Below are positions 33,919 through 48,880 of a stretch of 64,000 bases of DNA, one piece after another (within the stretch, counting starts at the first letter, position 1; the number at the start of each line of letters is the position of its first letter). Position numbers and translations under genes: made by a program. Source of the DNA: Chiua virens (Eukaryota; Basidiomycota; Agaricomycetes; Boletales; Boletaceae). The notes below the pieces were generated by a model. That model ran no database searches, was not told where the DNA came from, and saw nothing but the letters and a program-made list of their open reading frames with translations. The stretch lies in contig JAHNUO010000001.1 of the NCBI GenBank assembly GCA_019787685.1, positions 682,001-746,000 of the forward strand, read 5' to 3'.

Positions 33919-36559
33919 TCAGAAGGCGAGGTATGACATGAGCCTTGTCCACCGCGATGCGGTAAAGAAAAGAGGTAGAAAGGTAATGATTATCATTATA
34001 GAAATATGTACAAGTGACAAGTACATGTCACATTGAACGTCGAGGCAACGATAGACAAAAGGGGATTTACGCTTGTAATTGGTATCGCAATGACCTCCGA
34101 GGTCAACTGATGACGGAGCCTCTATCAGCGATGGAGACAGAACAATCAAGTGCGCACAGCCGGGGGAGTGATCGAGCCGTTCAAAAACCTGAGTAGGCAA
34201 GTCGTATCTGTGAAGCGAGAAACTCTGCGGAGGGGAATGGGACAGCAGGTACTGCTCGATGCTTGAACTCGATCGCGATCGAGGGATGGATTCCGAAGAT
34301 TCCTGAAGCAAAGAATCCGCGCCAGTGTAAAAGCAAAATCTATGCGGACAGATTACTATAACAGGAAGACAGAAACAACGGGAAAGACGTACTGGTCAAG
34401 GAACTGCTTGTATTCGATGTTACTTCGGGAAATGTCAGGAACTGGTGAAAATAAGGGCGTGCAAGTAGAGGTGGACTGTTGAACTCGACTGCGAAGTTGC
34501 ATAAGGCGTTGGTTCCTCGTTCCTCCCATCACCTACTGGCGCGGTTTGTATCGACAACAGTGGCTTTGGCGTCGATTGCTGAGCTGGATTCTCCATAGAT
34601 CCCAACTTCTGACCAGCCAAAGGGTATGACCGTGTCCTGGGCATGGGAGCAACGGTATCCTTTCCTAATAGATCATATCTGAGCGGTGAGCCGGTTGGAG
34701 TCCTCCGCAAGGTGGGAGATCCCTCCTTGGTCTTGTCGATGTACGTCCGACGATGGTTACGCTCTCGACCGTCCTGGAAATGGGACGGGCTAGGACTCTC
34801 GAGGCAAGTTTGGGAGTGGGTGGGGCCTGTTGGTGTACTGTCCATTGATTCCCGAGGTGACCTCAACGACAGGGGAGGAATCCGTGGTTGCGGTAGTGGT
34901 GACGGAGGAGATGAGACTGGCTTGGTCTCATGTGCTATCGACGTATTAGACCGTGGCGCGGTCGTAGGGGCGCCAGCAGTCGGACCACCAGATGGATACG
35001 TGTGCATGCGGGTATGACGGTTAGGCGCAGGTAAGGCACTCCTTGCCCATTGAGTTTTGTATGCCGAAGCGAAATCATATCTCCCAGACAACGGCTTCGC
35101 GAACGAAGAGTATTGGTGATCAGCGCTGAATGACCGACTAAGTCCATGGGGAGGCATAGGGATAGGCGCGGATCTAGGACTTTGCAAGATCCTCTAACCT
35201 AGAATCCAAGTCTTTCAAACTTTCCTCGCTGTCGACCGCACTGGAAGGCTCGGGAGGCAGCGCAAGGACAAATTTAATTTGATAATTCTTCCCAGCATTG
35301 TTGTCCCAGAACTCCTGCCCTGTTACTGAGTACCGCAAGGCGATGAATATCGTCTTCTCCTCGATACGCGACCAGATGTCAGTCAAGCGGATGGCGAATG
35401 TGAATACATCGAAGGTACCATCTTCAATCGATTTCTCGTACCGCGCCGTGACCTCGCTCGTCGTTTGCCACCAGTCTAGTGTGAACCGTGCAGCCAGCCA
35501 CTTCTGGTACGCGAGATTGCGAACACGAACACTACCGGTGATCGTGCGCTGGTCCTGAGAAAGTACCAGCCCCTGCAGCGCCACGATGTCCTCCCTTCTC
35601 GGAGATGACGGCATGTTTGGGACCAACATCTTGACTTGCTTATCACCTTGTTTATCACGACCGCTATCTCCATAGATAAACGATGGGAAATCATCACCGC
35701 TTGTATCGCTGGTTGGACTGCCGTCTCTCGAGACCGCAAGTGGTTTCTGCCCAGCCAAAAAGAGTTTCACGTGCTCCAACTTGGAGTCAAAGTGAACGGC
35801 CTTTGTATGGGTGGGCGTAACAGGTTCGCTCTTGGCAAAGGAGCCATTCGTAACAACGTGGAGCTCAGGCCGCCGAGTACTCTTGAGGGACGATTTTACA
35901 GGTTGGCCCGACTTCTTCCGGATGGTTTGAGGGGGTCGATTGGAATTTGTGGTACCCACAGCGGGTGCCCGAATATCGGAATCAGAAGTGTGACGAGCAT
36001 GCTTTTCGGCTGATCCTTCCAACCTTAATTTTCCCACTTCGCAGAAAGGTCGCCTAGGCACGGGAAAAGGCGGCAGCGTGTCTTCGTCGTCGGACGGATC
36101 ACGTAGTGGAGTCTGCTTCCGGCTATCTAGACCCGCATACAAGCGCCCATCGGACCGTGGTTTGACAGGGGTGGTGGCTGGTGGGACTGGAGTAAAGATG
36201 TCCCGGGCATCAACAGTGGTAGAGTGCTGAAGGGGGACACGCTTCGAACGCGGAATAATAGTAGGACGAATTTCATCCGAAGGCGTAGAGGAAGATGAAC
36301 TCGACTCTGAGTCATAGCGCACGAAAGCCGCAGAACAACTTTGTAGCGCGTAATCAACACGGTCGGAGGCGTTAGATGAGTTTGAATCTGATATTGACGT
36401 GTCCGAGAAGGTGAGTGGAGCACTCGAACGTGCGTTTCGGCATGGGATATGAGGAAGTGGGCCGTTTGCGGCGTTAGATGTTTGTGTGCAGGCGGAGTCG
36501 TCGAGGGTTGGGAACGGGATAACGGAAGTGTCCGTTACGCAAATCGTTGTTGAAGGCAT
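33919..36559 (-). CDS. protein phosphatase 1 regulatory (glycogen-targeting, CBM21) subunit; C-terminal part in shifted frames
   Basis: It probably targets PP1 (Glc7) to glycogen, as Gac1/Pig1 do. The first ATG at 36559 (MPSTTICVTDTSV) opens a single frame of 461 residues to 35174. It has a Ser-rich N-terminus, then SEPVTPTHTKAVHFDSKLEH with the PP1 docking motif KAVHF, then a CBM21 domain: ITGSVRVRNLAYQKWLAARF, TLDWWQTTSEVTARYEKSIE, DVFTFAIRLTDIW, FIALRYSVTGQEFWDNNAGK, NYQIKFVL. Homologs continue past this with a Ser/Pro tail. Here that tail (SGRYDFASAYKTQWARSALP) is in another frame from 35187 on, and the last part (SNIEYKQFLDQ near 34405, then FCFYTGADSLLQESSE) is in a third. No intron fits either change, so two small indels or a real truncation are likely. 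Confidence 0.75.
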
Positions 36560-37972
36560 GTCAAAAGATGATGGTTCAACCAACTAGACTGTGGTGTGTT
36601 ATGAGAAATATAGGTTCGATAGACATGGTGCAACTGACTGGATCAGACGCTCAGAAAGAGATGAGGAAGGACATGAAGCAAATTGAGGCTAACGTTTGAA
36701 CCTAGACCAACGATAGTGAGACAAACGGTGCAAGTCCGTGGCGTAAAAAAAACTCACGCAGCGGTGATAAAAATGGTCTATGTAGATGCGAGCGAGAATG
36801 GATAATTTACTGTGATAAGTGTCAGCCGCTGGGTCAAGGACGGTGGTGAAGCCTTGAGGAAAGTTACCAGTTGAGAGATGCCTTAAATGTCGTGACAAAA
36901 GGAATAATGTACCGATGGGCGAGACGCGCAAAGGAGAGTTTGCGGCGTCGACGATGGTCGTCGTCAGATATCAAGTCACAAATTTCGTGAATTTGTCATT
37001 TGATGAATGGTTTTATCAGCACAGCCATCGTGGAGATTTGCCTTTGCCGTCACACCCGCCATAAAACTTGCACGGTATAGACATTTGTCACTACCATCGC
37101 TAACATCCTCCGAACCCAGTATCACATCACTGATACGATTCGTTCAGCGTGAGCTGCCTAGCTGGACCCAACGTTGTATCTTCACTTGTACGCCGAAACA
37201 ACCGGATACATATGTGAGCACCTTTACGTGTGTTCAAATGCTGATAAGTCACGAGTACATAATCCTTATCAGCATCCGCCAGCTTAATCGAAGGCCTCCG
37301 CTGAGAATATGAAACTTGTGAGATTGCCACTTACCTCCTTACAGATTCATTGTTGTCCTGAGGCCCGAGAATTTGACATACTCAACAATGGAAACTGTCA
37401 AGATGCACAGCTCGGATGAAATTTTCTAGAGACTGAGGTAAGAGACAAGGTCTTGGTCTGGCTTAGCATATGTTTTCGGGCTCTTACTGCATGTCCGAGT
37501 TTCACCATCAAGACCAGACGAATGTCAATTTTCCCACTTCAAGCCATACGGAGAATGGAGAGAGCTGGCAGTGATGAACCTTGAGCTTAAGTATGCGAGT
37601 CCAGGGATTGCAGTACCCGCATGCGATAAAGCCACGGCAACCGTGTCTTTGAACCTTGACACGTCACCCTCCCAGTACATTGATAATCTGATCATATGAA
37701 CTGGCGGTTATATCCATTGCAAGGCACCAGAGGTATCCCCTCAATCCGCGGGGGCGTCGCTAGGCGCCTGTGTGTGTTTTGCCCGCTTAAATTAGCTTTA
37801 CTACAACCGTCGTTACTTCAGTCGGTGACCGCGGTCACTATGACGCCCGCTGATCCAGGCTTCAGCTTCGGCTTCTGTGTTTAGGACGGATCCCGGTCAT
37901 ACTTGGACGCTGACTAGAACAAGGCCCGATACTAAACTCTTCAAGACAGGCATTGAAACTTAGCTTGATGCA
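36560..37972. other. intergenic region
   Basis: Contains the upstream region of the PP1 subunit gene. Small frames at 36689-36931 (-) and 37007-37312 (+) have no recognisable content. No RNA gene seen. Confidence 0.35.
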
Positions 37973-38245
37973 TTAAAACTCGTCCCTCTTCATCCTCATG
38001 CGCGGCTCAAGTACGTCTACCCTCGACACGCTCTCCAAACTCTTAAGCGCCTGCACTATCTCGTCCCGTTTTGATTCATCGCTTTGTGGTACAGCATACA
38101 TCAGCACGTCTGATAGCTCGCCAACTGGCTTGGTGTATTGGAGATGGTGGAGAGCTGGATGGGAACTTGCGAGGCTCGACGGATTAGAAAGGAATGGGGA
38201 TGCCGTTGCAAAAGTGATAGCGAGGTTCACCGACAATGGTTGCAT
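37973..38245 (-). CDS. small conserved-looking hypothetical protein
   Basis: A frame of 90 residues from ATG 38245 (MQPLSVNLAITFATASPFLS) to TAA at 37973. The second half is strongly polar and structured-looking: YTKPVGELSDVLMYAVPQSD, EIVQALKSLESVSRVDVLEP, RMRMKRDEF. The frame is also open upstream to a good acceptor/donor pair (intron 38281-38340, donor GTATGT), so an earlier exon may exist. I do not recognise a domain; the ferredoxin-like alternation of helix and strand is only an impression. It lies directly next to the Pfs2 partial copy. Confidence 0.4.
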   Translation of the reverse strand: MQPLSVNLAITFATASPFLSNPSSLASSHPALHHLQYTKPVGELSDVLMYAVPQSDESKRDEIVQALKSLESVSRVDVLEPRMRMKRDEF

Positions 38246-38484
38246 CCTGGGAGCTGCGGGTGCGATAGAAACTACGACACCTAGCAAAGTGAGATTCCAA
38301 TCATTGATACCGCGTAGCGAAAGTGCCAGTGGTTACATACTCGGATATGATTGCAAGTGAAGTGGTAGGTAATAGAAATCGAACTAAACAGTTACCTATT
38401 ATAATGTAGTACTTAGGACGGACTGCCACGAACCCAAGACATTCGTGTGGAGTCATAATACTCCTTTCATAAGGTTCACTACTC

Positions 38485-38975
38485 GCATCTGACCTCGGAT
38501 GGACACCAAAACGCACTCTCAACCCCACAACCACCCCCAGTTGATGGTGCAAAAGTGACGGAGCAAGAGGTGGAAAGCACGAACAGCCGAATCGTGGGCA
38601 GGTCTGATACAAGGCACATATGAGACTTGAGTGCAGGCCAGAGGTCATCGTCCCATTCCACCATTAAAGTCGACCGTCCTCTTGATTTCTTGACCGCTTT
38701 CCCGAATATGAGTAATCTAAACGCATGCCCCGGACATTGCAAGGTCAATCGTGGGCTGGGTTTTAGCCTGAGTCCACATGACGGCTGGTTTATTCTGCGA
38801 GTGAGGATGCGACCATGTCCGAATATAGGCTTTTGAGAGTGTAGAGGAGCGCGTCTTGACTGGTACGCAAGTTTTGGGTGATATCGGAGATGTACACGTT
38901 TTGATTCAAATCATAGGAAATGGCCGGGATGTCAAATGTGTCGAGTAGCATCCCACCAAAGGGGACGTACTCGGG
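38485..38975 (+). pseudogene. decayed partial copy of the Pfs2 gene
   Basis: Two blocks match the gene at 31399-33632. The first (about 38495-38575) matches the N-terminal exon around TGGACACCAAAACGC and CCCACAACCACC. The second (about 38733-38965) matches the WD40 exon and the next intron and exon, for example GAGCGCGTCTTGACTGGTAC followed by GCAAGTTT and GATGTCAAATGTGT. Everything between is missing. The intron after the LTG codon run is still present, so the copy arose from DNA and not from mRNA. Frames are destroyed by indels and stops. Confidence 0.8.
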
Positions 38976-39375
38976 TGTAGCGACGCACGAGTGGAGCCAA
39001 AGTGCAAGGTGGCTGGACGCGATCGCACTGGCATTGGTGGCCATCGTCTTCCAGGTACGTACTCGAGCATGCGTTCAACATCGGACTGACATGGTTGTCA
39101 TTGCAGACCCAAGCGCCCTCATCTGAGTGCGCTGTACGCAAGCTCTTCACGTCTAGAGTCTGAAACCAGCCCAGCGCGAAAGTCCACGCACTTACAACTA
39201 ACCACAGAAAGTTGTTTCATGGCAGCGTAAAAATGCATGAGTGCGCAACTACTGTCCGTTATCATCAAAGGATATAGAAGGTTGTAAGATCAGGTATCCC
39301 CTCAGAAACTCGAAATTATGTGAGACGGTCACCACTTATCTGATCTCAAGTGCTATTCAGTACTAAGCGTAGTCG
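38976..39375. other. intergenic region
   Basis: No supported gene. It follows the Pfs2 fragment. Confidence 0.3.
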
Positions 39376-39753
39376 ATGCCACTTCTCAAAGACACGAAGA
39401 AAACGTCTGTTACCAACGCATCTTCATACCTCACAACGAGTTCTTGGTCGGAGGTCGGTGCGGCAAGTTTCTGCAGATGTGCTGGAAGCGACCTGGAGAA
39501 CGCGACGAGTGACCTAAACAAATTCTTGTCGAATCCGGTCAATCAATTCTCCGGCACGATAACCCAGGTCGCTGGTTCTTTGGAACAAGGGCCACGTCAG
39601 GAAGCATTTGCGCGTGCCGTATTTTATCGAGGAATAGCTATATGCGCTTCAACAGTGTGGGTGTTGAGGTATCTTTGCGACGGGCCAGTTCGCGACACAC
39701 CCAACGTAACTGTGATGCAAGTAGATCCGTATAAGAAAGGGGATCCAGGGTAA
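39376..39753 (+). CDS. hypothetical protein, 125 residues
   Basis: A single open frame from an ATG to TAA. The middle reads SDLENATSDLNKFLSNPVNQ and a possible helix RAVFYRGIAICASTVWVLRY near residue 85. It has no motif that I recognise, no clear signal peptide and no introns joining it to neighbours. It may be a chance frame, although its composition is coding-like. Confidence 0.25.
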   Translation: MPLLKDTKKTSVTNASSYLTTSSWSEVGAASFCRCAGSDLENATSDLNKFLSNPVNQFSGTITQVAGSLEQGPRQEAFARAVFYRGIAICASTVWVLRYLCDGPVRDTPNVTVMQVDPYKKGDPG

Positions 39754-41132
<1,379 letters not shown>

Positions 41133-41382
41133 TGGGCGCGCATTCTGGCCCACTCGATTGCGATGCACCCTTCGTAGATCTTTCATGTACATGCTTCATA
41201 GACTCTTAGACATACGCTTCGTCGACGTGGCTTGGTTGATCAAACAGATTGGGTGTAGTACAAAACCACAGGTGCATATTATCGCAGATGGTGTCCAATG
41301 CAGAGGTATGTGTACGTGGTTTTATGACGTGTCGCTGAGAAGCATCACAAATTTTGGGTCTACTACGCCCACGTTCTGTCAC

Positions 41383-42898
41383 TCATTCCAATTTGTTCTT
41401 TTTCTCACCCTTGACGTCACCAGCGAGCCAAAGTGCAGAAAAGATGAAGAACCCGACACTGGTGCTGATAGCACTCGTGTAGTAGGGCCATGCGGCACTC
41501 AAGAATCGAGGATACTGATCATGCCTTGGGGGAACGACAGGCACGGTGGTGGTGGTGTGCAAAAACGAGTAACTGTGGCGGATGAGAACGTCTCGAATAC
41601 ACAAACAATCGACGCTCACCCGTGTCTCCGCCAACCAATAACAAACTTGAAGACTCCGTGTCTGTCCGGTGCACGGAACTGGACCTCGTACTTTCCGGGC
41701 TCGCCAGGAACGGGGAGTAGCGCGGTGCGCACGTGCGGGTCAAGCATGGTGAACTCAAGCTGTAGATCCGCAAGACCATCATAGGGCTTCCAGCTCGATG
41801 TCCGAGGGTCGTACGCCGAAATGTATGCCGTGTAAACCTATTACGAATAAGCGCGCTATCCAAACGACAGGTATGATCACCGTACGATCTGGTCATTGAT
41901 AGTATACATCTCCGGTGCGTCCGTCTCGTTCACACGGTGGTGCTCGGTGCGGTCGATACGAAGTACCATCGACTCCTGGAAAACCCATGCGGCGACGTCG
42001 CTGACGAACTGCGCATTGCCAGATGGTAAACCGTCGGAAAGCGCCTTCCTAGCGTACGCGTCGCTAAAGAGGTCGACGCTGCCCGCAAACACGACGCGCG
42101 AGTTCTTGATCGTCTGGAAGCCTGTGACAAGGCCGAGCTGGCTACCCGCCCACAGGCCCTCACCATTCTTCTCGGCGGCGTCCAAGATGGCGGCAGCACC
42201 TGCGTCATCAAACGAGTCCGCTGCGAAGCTCGTGGCGGGTGCGCGGAGGATGGGGATGAGGTAGGGGCTGTTGCCGAGCGCGTGTGGGACACCGGAGAAC
42301 CAGACGGGGGCGATGGGTGCGGAGAGGATGGATGACGTGGCGACTTCGACGGGGATGACTGTTGCGGGCTCGTCGCGTTTGGGGAGGTGTGAAATGAGGG
42401 GTGTTCCTGGGGGAGGCGGGATGAGGGAGAACTCGGTCGCGAGGGAGGAAAGGGGGGTTTGCTTTGGCGAGAGAGTCACGAGAAGGTTGGTGTTTTCGGA
42501 GAGGAGGCCGACCAGAGATTGGGGTGTGATGTCGGACGCGTATGCTGCGGAGCGAGTTAGGAAAGGGCGTCAATGTAGACAGAGACTCACATTTGGTTTC
42601 TGGGGTGAAGAGAATAGCGTGGGCATAGTTGGGGACGCCGTAGGCGGTGATGGCAGGGCTGACGTCCTTTGGCGCACGGAAAGTCAGGTCATATCCTCGT
42701 TCTGTCAAAGAAAGTGAGCGGGTATGAGACCTGCACACGTCGCGACTCACTCTCAAGACTATTGAAGAAAATGGAATAGTTTTCCCTGTCCAAGGATGGG
42801 TCGAGGAGGACAAGCACCTTGTCACCCGAGCTCGACTTTGCGAGCGCACTGGCGATGACGGCGAGACAAGAAACCAGCGCTGATCTGAGAAAGCGCAT
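41383..42898 (-). CDS. WBP1: oligosaccharyltransferase 48-kDa subunit (OST48/Wbp1)
   Basis: This is a subunit of the ER oligosaccharyltransferase that transfers the N-glycan to nascent proteins. The signal peptide MRFLRSALVSCLAVIASALA is followed by KVLVLLDPSLDRENYSIFFN (family start), GYDLTFRAPKD, YAHAILFTPETKSYASDITP, LVGLLSENTNLLVTLS, VWFSGVPHALGNSPYLIPIL, SSRVVF-type segment NSRVVFAGSVDLFSDAY, DVAAWVFQESMVLRIDRTEH, KYEVQFRAPDRHGVFKFVIG, YPRFLSAAWPYYTSAISTSV, then a TM helix GFFIFSALWLAGD and the lysine tail KGEKKNKLE, a K-x-K-x-x type ER retrieval signal. The introns I traced keep the frame. ATG at 42896-42898. Confidence 0.94.
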
Positions 42899-43378
42899 AT
42901 GTATAGTGTTGGTAACTTTTCGAAGTTCCACGTCAATCTCACACTCGGCGTTGTTGTGGTTTGTTGTCCTACAGCCTCAGCACGTGACTATATGAATGGG
43001 TCTTGGAATGTGGGGCAGATTCGGGATCCTTGCGAGCTTGATCACACACGGACTTACATGATATCAAGGTTGTCTGATCCGACTCGAGGATGCCGTGTTT
43101 TTGCGTCCAATTAGCGGTGATGATGCTCGAAACACCTGAGGACTTTGTTGGATTTACTTGCCTTGAATCTTGGTCGTCCAGCATCCCCTGGGTGTCGCTC
43201 TTATCATCGACGTCATGAAGAAAAGAAAGGAGTCGAGTTTGCGTTGATTATGTTGTGACAATTAGTTCACACGGTTCACGTGATTTACTTTACCTTGACT
43301 CTCTTCAAACAGGCCAAAATTCAGTGGGTCGACGCTTTCACGAGACCGACCAAAGGCCACAGTCAAAAAGGTCTTGTA
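42899..43378. other. divergent promoter region between WBP1 and the WD40 gene
   Basis: No gene. It contains a CACGTG E-box near 42972 (CAGCACGTGACTAT) and CACGTGATTTAC near 43276, both possible factor sites. CACGTGA also occurs upstream of histone H3. Confidence 0.4.
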
Positions 43379-46300
43379 ATGGACGACTCAAACAGCGAGT
43401 TATCGACTCAACTTCAACCAACCTCCGTCGCCTCCGTCCTCGGCGTAAAGGGGGGCCTTCGTTTTCGACGCCATGGTGCAAGTCAGAAGGCTCACGTCGT
43501 CCTGAAGCGCGTAGAGATATCTGAAGACCCATCTTACCCTCTTGGTAGAAGCCATGTCACTTACTTCTCTCTCTTCGCCCAGAAGAGAATCGAGGTCAAG
43601 CCCGGCAAAGAAATTCTCCTCTCCGTAGCTTCAGAAGACGGCACCTTCACCGACCAGGCTGTCATCTTCGAAGGCGACCTTGCCACCCTCACTGACTCAA
43701 ATTCAGACGAAGAAGAAGAGGTCGAAAAACAGATCGCACATGACGATACCTTCTCTGACCCTCCCGTCGCCCATGTCATCCCTCCAAAGATGCGTAGAAC
43801 GTGGACAAAACACGAACAGGTGAGCTCGGTCGTTGGTGAGTTCTCCCTTATTTCTCCACATACTCTTTCCATGCGAGCGTTTCGTGTACCGCTCTCAGAT
43901 ATCTTCACCCCTCCGCCACCTACATATGTCGAGGTCGGCGTCCAAGTACAGCCGACATGGTCTGTGAGTGCTGTCCAGGTAGTCCCTCCTACCCCCCCTG
44001 CCCAGGAAAGACTGTTACCTCAGACTCCACCCTTACTTGAGGAGCTATCACCGCCAGTGAAGGATGCTGTACCAATAACAGAGTCACATCCTTTACCCCA
44101 ATTCATCCCTCTGCCTGATGATCTTCCGGTAAGTAAAATGTATACGACTAAACAGCACCCTCTTAGCCATTGTAGATACCGAATGATGAGCGGGCCCGAA
44201 GTCTGTCCCCGATGAGCATAGGCTCGCCGTCTAGCACTCCCCCCCAATCACCTCTCCGTATACGCTCACCATCCCCAGTCGAGGCTCCACCCACATTTAC
44301 GGATCCATCTACAAGTACACCAGACACTAGCAAAACTCCGCCCACAGCATCAGCCACACAACAAGCGCCTGTGGAGAAACCAGAAGCGCCGTGGACTAAC
44401 GTCGAGGACGCCGCTAGCAGGACGTCTCAGATCAGCCCCGTATCGTCCGAGACAGTCGACATGGATCTTCAGTCGTCGCCGTCATCAGAGTCCTCTACTT
44501 CCTCAGATGAGATCCCAGGGTTTATCACAGGCGCTGCTTCCCGTCGTGCACGTGCACCGTCCCCCCTCGTGCTTCCAGTAGCACCCATCAAATCCAATGT
44601 CGCCGCACAAACGCCAGTGGCACAGTCAGCCCAGACAATCGTAGCTTCACCTGTGTCGACTGTGGCTACTATTGCTGCACCTCTCACTGGCGATTCTGCG
44701 ATCGAAAAGAACGGACCACCGCCTCCCGTAGTAGCTACAGCGCTGAAACGCGCACCTCTCAAGAATCCATTCGTCTCCGGTGGATTTATTACAGAGTTCG
44801 TGGGAGAAAGGGACTCTCTGACTACAAAGAAGGATTCAATGGATCGCTCGAGCGTCTCCGATAAGACAGTAAGTTGTGTGAACGAGGTTCTTTGGGTGCT
44901 TTCAATGACAATGCCCAATAGCCTAGCCCAGTTGAACAGCCACCAATCAAAACAGAACCGCCTGTATCCGACAACCTTCCCCCACCTCCTGTCACGCAAC
45001 CACTGAAGTTGCTTGTTCCAGAAAACAGATCGCGTCTGTCCCTGACCCAGTCATATCCACCTCATCGACCACCTGCTTCCTTTTCATCGCCGTCCAGACC
45101 ATCTGACCCACCCGAGGGTTATCCAAGTGGGTCAAGCTCAAGTGCTGTGAAATCCGGCTATCAACCTATAACCTCCGCCAATGATCCTCGGCTGACATAT
45201 ACCTCAACTGGTTCAATTTCCAATCCTCTGAACATCCGTCCTTCTCGATTTCCTCCGCCGGCACCACCAAAGTCCAGTGCACGAGTGTCGCCGCCGCAGT
45301 CGGGATCCAAAAGGAAGGTGGTGGTCGGAAACGGCTGGCCGTACAACAAACAGACGAATGGACATACAGCAACGACAAGCGGGCCAAGTGCCTCACCACC
45401 GGTTGCGAGAACGCCTCTCCCAGTTATACGACCACTGACACCGGAAAGTAATCGTTCATCAACGACACCGCCGGGTCTCTCCGGTCTTGCACCTTATACG
45501 TCACCATCTCCCCCTGGGTTTTTGCATAGTTCGTCGGGTCCGAAGTCAGCCACAGAGCAGGGTAGGTTTGGATTGTTCTCGCAATCTGTCACGTCGACAC
45601 CGCAAATCAAGAACGGTGAGTTCCGGGTTGCTGGTTTCGTGAACGTGGATGTTTACAACCCCGTGCAGAAGTCAATGATTGGCCAAGTCCGTCCTTACTA
45701 CAGTCCCCTGTTAGTATTTCCGCACAAAGCATTCCCATACAAGCCCCTCGACCTATCGCGCCTTCATCCGCCGCATCCTCCGTCCTCCAATACACGCCCA
45801 AGTCACACGGACAAGTGTCGTCTAACAGCTCGACGCCGTCGCACGACTCCAAAGGCAAGAAGCGCGCGCTGACATCTGATGCTGACGTAGACGCCGAGAA
45901 CCCCCGCCCTCGCAAACGGACGCTCTCGTGGCCGAGCCACGATCCAATGTGTACCGTGCATATCAAGAGCGACGAGGACCCTGGGATCAACTACCTTGCG
46001 TTCAGCTCGGACGGGGAGCGATTGGCAGTGATATGTAATGACCGCACGATTCGAATATGGAACATACCAAGTAAGGTGGAGACGGCTCGACTGGCGCAAA
46101 ATGCAGGGATCGTGGCTGTAGCATGGATGTCGGATGACATGGGCGTCGTGACCCTGGGACGGGACGGGGTGATTAGCAAATGGACACGCACGGTGCGTGT
46201 TTTTTCCGATTTAGAGTTGTTGGACCCTAGATGGACGCGTCATTGCCGTAACAGAATCAGAATCATTGGCAGTGGGCCAAGTTGTTGGATGCAGGCAAGG

Positions 46301-47198
46301 AGGACTCGATTTGTTTCGCATATCGGCGAGACAGAATCGCCGTTGCATTTCCGCGGATGGGCGTCAAAGTGTGGATATGGATCAAAGGTCGGTGATAGTT
46401 GTGGACCATGTGTACTACCGTTGAACGATAGACATAGGGACGTGGCAACCGCAGCGGTCGATTCTACGACAAAACGTGACTTCGATTCAATTTGTCGAGG
46501 ATGGGGAGGCCTTGATTGGTGGTACGAGCGATGGTGTCTTGTGTGTACATTTTTTGTCTGTTTCGACTTTGACTCACGATGGATATGTCAAGGTGGTATT
46601 GCCAAGTACCAAATGGGACGCTACGTGCGTACGCGTTCCTCAAGGCTAAAGTGTGGGTGTCGTTCACCATGTTCTCTCCAGCATAGGTTGACGATTACTT
46701 GTAGACACCACTTGGATGTCAACGGGCCAGGTACGCACGCATTGGTGTCGCAGGCCGGCGGACGGGCGCATTTGGTCGGGATTCAGCAGACGGACCATAA
46801 GGGCAAGATCGAACAAGTGTATTCTACGAACGGGGACATCCCAGGTGACCTACGGCAGAATGTTGGCGCCGTGTTTGCGAGCAACTGCAAAACGGTTTTG
46901 TTTGGCTCGACAGAAGGCAACCTGTTGGTGTGGGACAAGGCCAAAGGGGATGTCGTATGTGGGCTGGATCACGGCGAATGTAGGTGTTTTCCTCAGGCAT
47001 GCGAGGGCGCGCTGACGTGACGCTTTTTTAGCTGAACAAGTGCAATCGGTTGCAGTAAGTGCCACATATTCTCGGCTGAGCGCGGATGCGGCTGATGTAG
47101 TTTTGCAGTGTTACGACCGTGGCTCTCAGGCGTGCATCGTGACCGGCACCAAGAGTGGCCTTCTTTCGTGGTGGAAACCACCTCTAATGGAGTCATGA
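43379..47198 (+). CDS. large Pro/Ser-rich protein with C-terminal WD40 repeats
   Basis: The start MDDSNSELSTQLQPTSVASV (43379) leads into a compact region (VKGGLRFRRHGASQKAHVVL, VTYFSLFAQKRIEVKPGKEI), then about 600 residues of low-complexity P/S/T sequence with SPSP-type sites that could be phosphorylated. Introns (for example 44129-44175 after DDLP, and 45616-45706 after QIKN) keep the frame. A basic run KGKKRALTSDADVDAENPRP leads to the WD40 part: INYLAFSSDGERLAVICNDR, VAVAWMSDDMGVVTLGRDGV, IAVAFPRMGVKVWIW, FVEDGEALIGGTSDGVL, TVLFGSTEGNLLVWDKAKGD, and SQACIVTGTKSGLLSWW. It ends at 47198. I do not recognise an ortholog with known function; a nuclear scaffold role is a guess. Confidence 0.75.
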
Positions 47199-47926
47199 TA
47201 TGCGTGACTGAAGTCCTGAGCAGACCGTTAGCCCGGGCGACTTCAAGCTTGCCCAGATACTAGTATTTGACGGGATCTTGCATACTTCCAAAACATCCTA
47301 CAGCACCGTAATGCGGAGATGGGGAAGGGATACACTGTATCAGTATTGCACAATCCTTTTTTTTGTTATTATGAACACATGCATACTATAATAATATCTG
47401 TACGGATACTAATGGGAGGCGTTATTTGTGCATGTTTGCGTACTTAGGGCCGGTTCATGTCGCGCATGATGAGAATGTAGGTCGACCTTGCGATTTCGTG
47501 TTGAGGCCAAGTCAATCTCCTCCGCTCGTCGTCGCCAATACCGACCTTGCAACTTTCCGTCTTCTGTACGCCGCCTTTTTCCTTCCTCACCGTCACTGTC
47601 GGCGTCGACAGCCTGGCAATTATTAACCTGTTTTCTCATCACACGCAGAAACCAACCGTGCTTGTCGCGATTGCGTTATTTGCCACTTCCTCAAGCCTGA
47701 CAAGTTCGTGTCCTGCCAAGCGATTCTTTCCCACCCGTGAGTTCATCAAACGCTTTCCACGCGGCGTTACCTGGAGGGTGCTTCTGCTGTCGACGCACAG
47801 CCTCTGCGGCGTGGTCGTCATGCTGCAGAGGTGCGGACAGCAAGCGTCCTAAAATGGGTCTCGTGCGTGTTTAGTTGCCGCGTGGTCTCTGACCTGTATC
47901 CCCAGCACGTTTCATCACGAACGACC
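47199..47926. other. intergenic region upstream of Cdc42
   Basis: Several overlapping short frames (47409-47850) without recognisable content. It probably contains the Cdc42 promoter and 5' leader. Confidence 0.35.
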
Positions 47927-48730
<804 letters not shown>

Positions 48731-48880
48731 TGTAGCTCTGTCCGACTGGAATGTCTCATTTGATATCTTCCATCTCTTAACGACTCTTTTTACGCTTCTC
48801 TCTTGCCTCATATATCCTTGACGTTTCCCTTAGCTCTTTGCGTCGTCTTTTCCTCCTCGCGTAACATCTCGGGCTCATGA
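48731..48880. repeat. 3' flank of Cdc42, part of the inverted duplication
   Basis: GATATCTTCCATCTCTTAAC and CTTGCCTCATATATCCTTGA recur in inverted orientation at about 52165-52240. The similarity fades near 48880 and 52120, which marks the outer end of the duplicated block. Confidence 0.75.
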
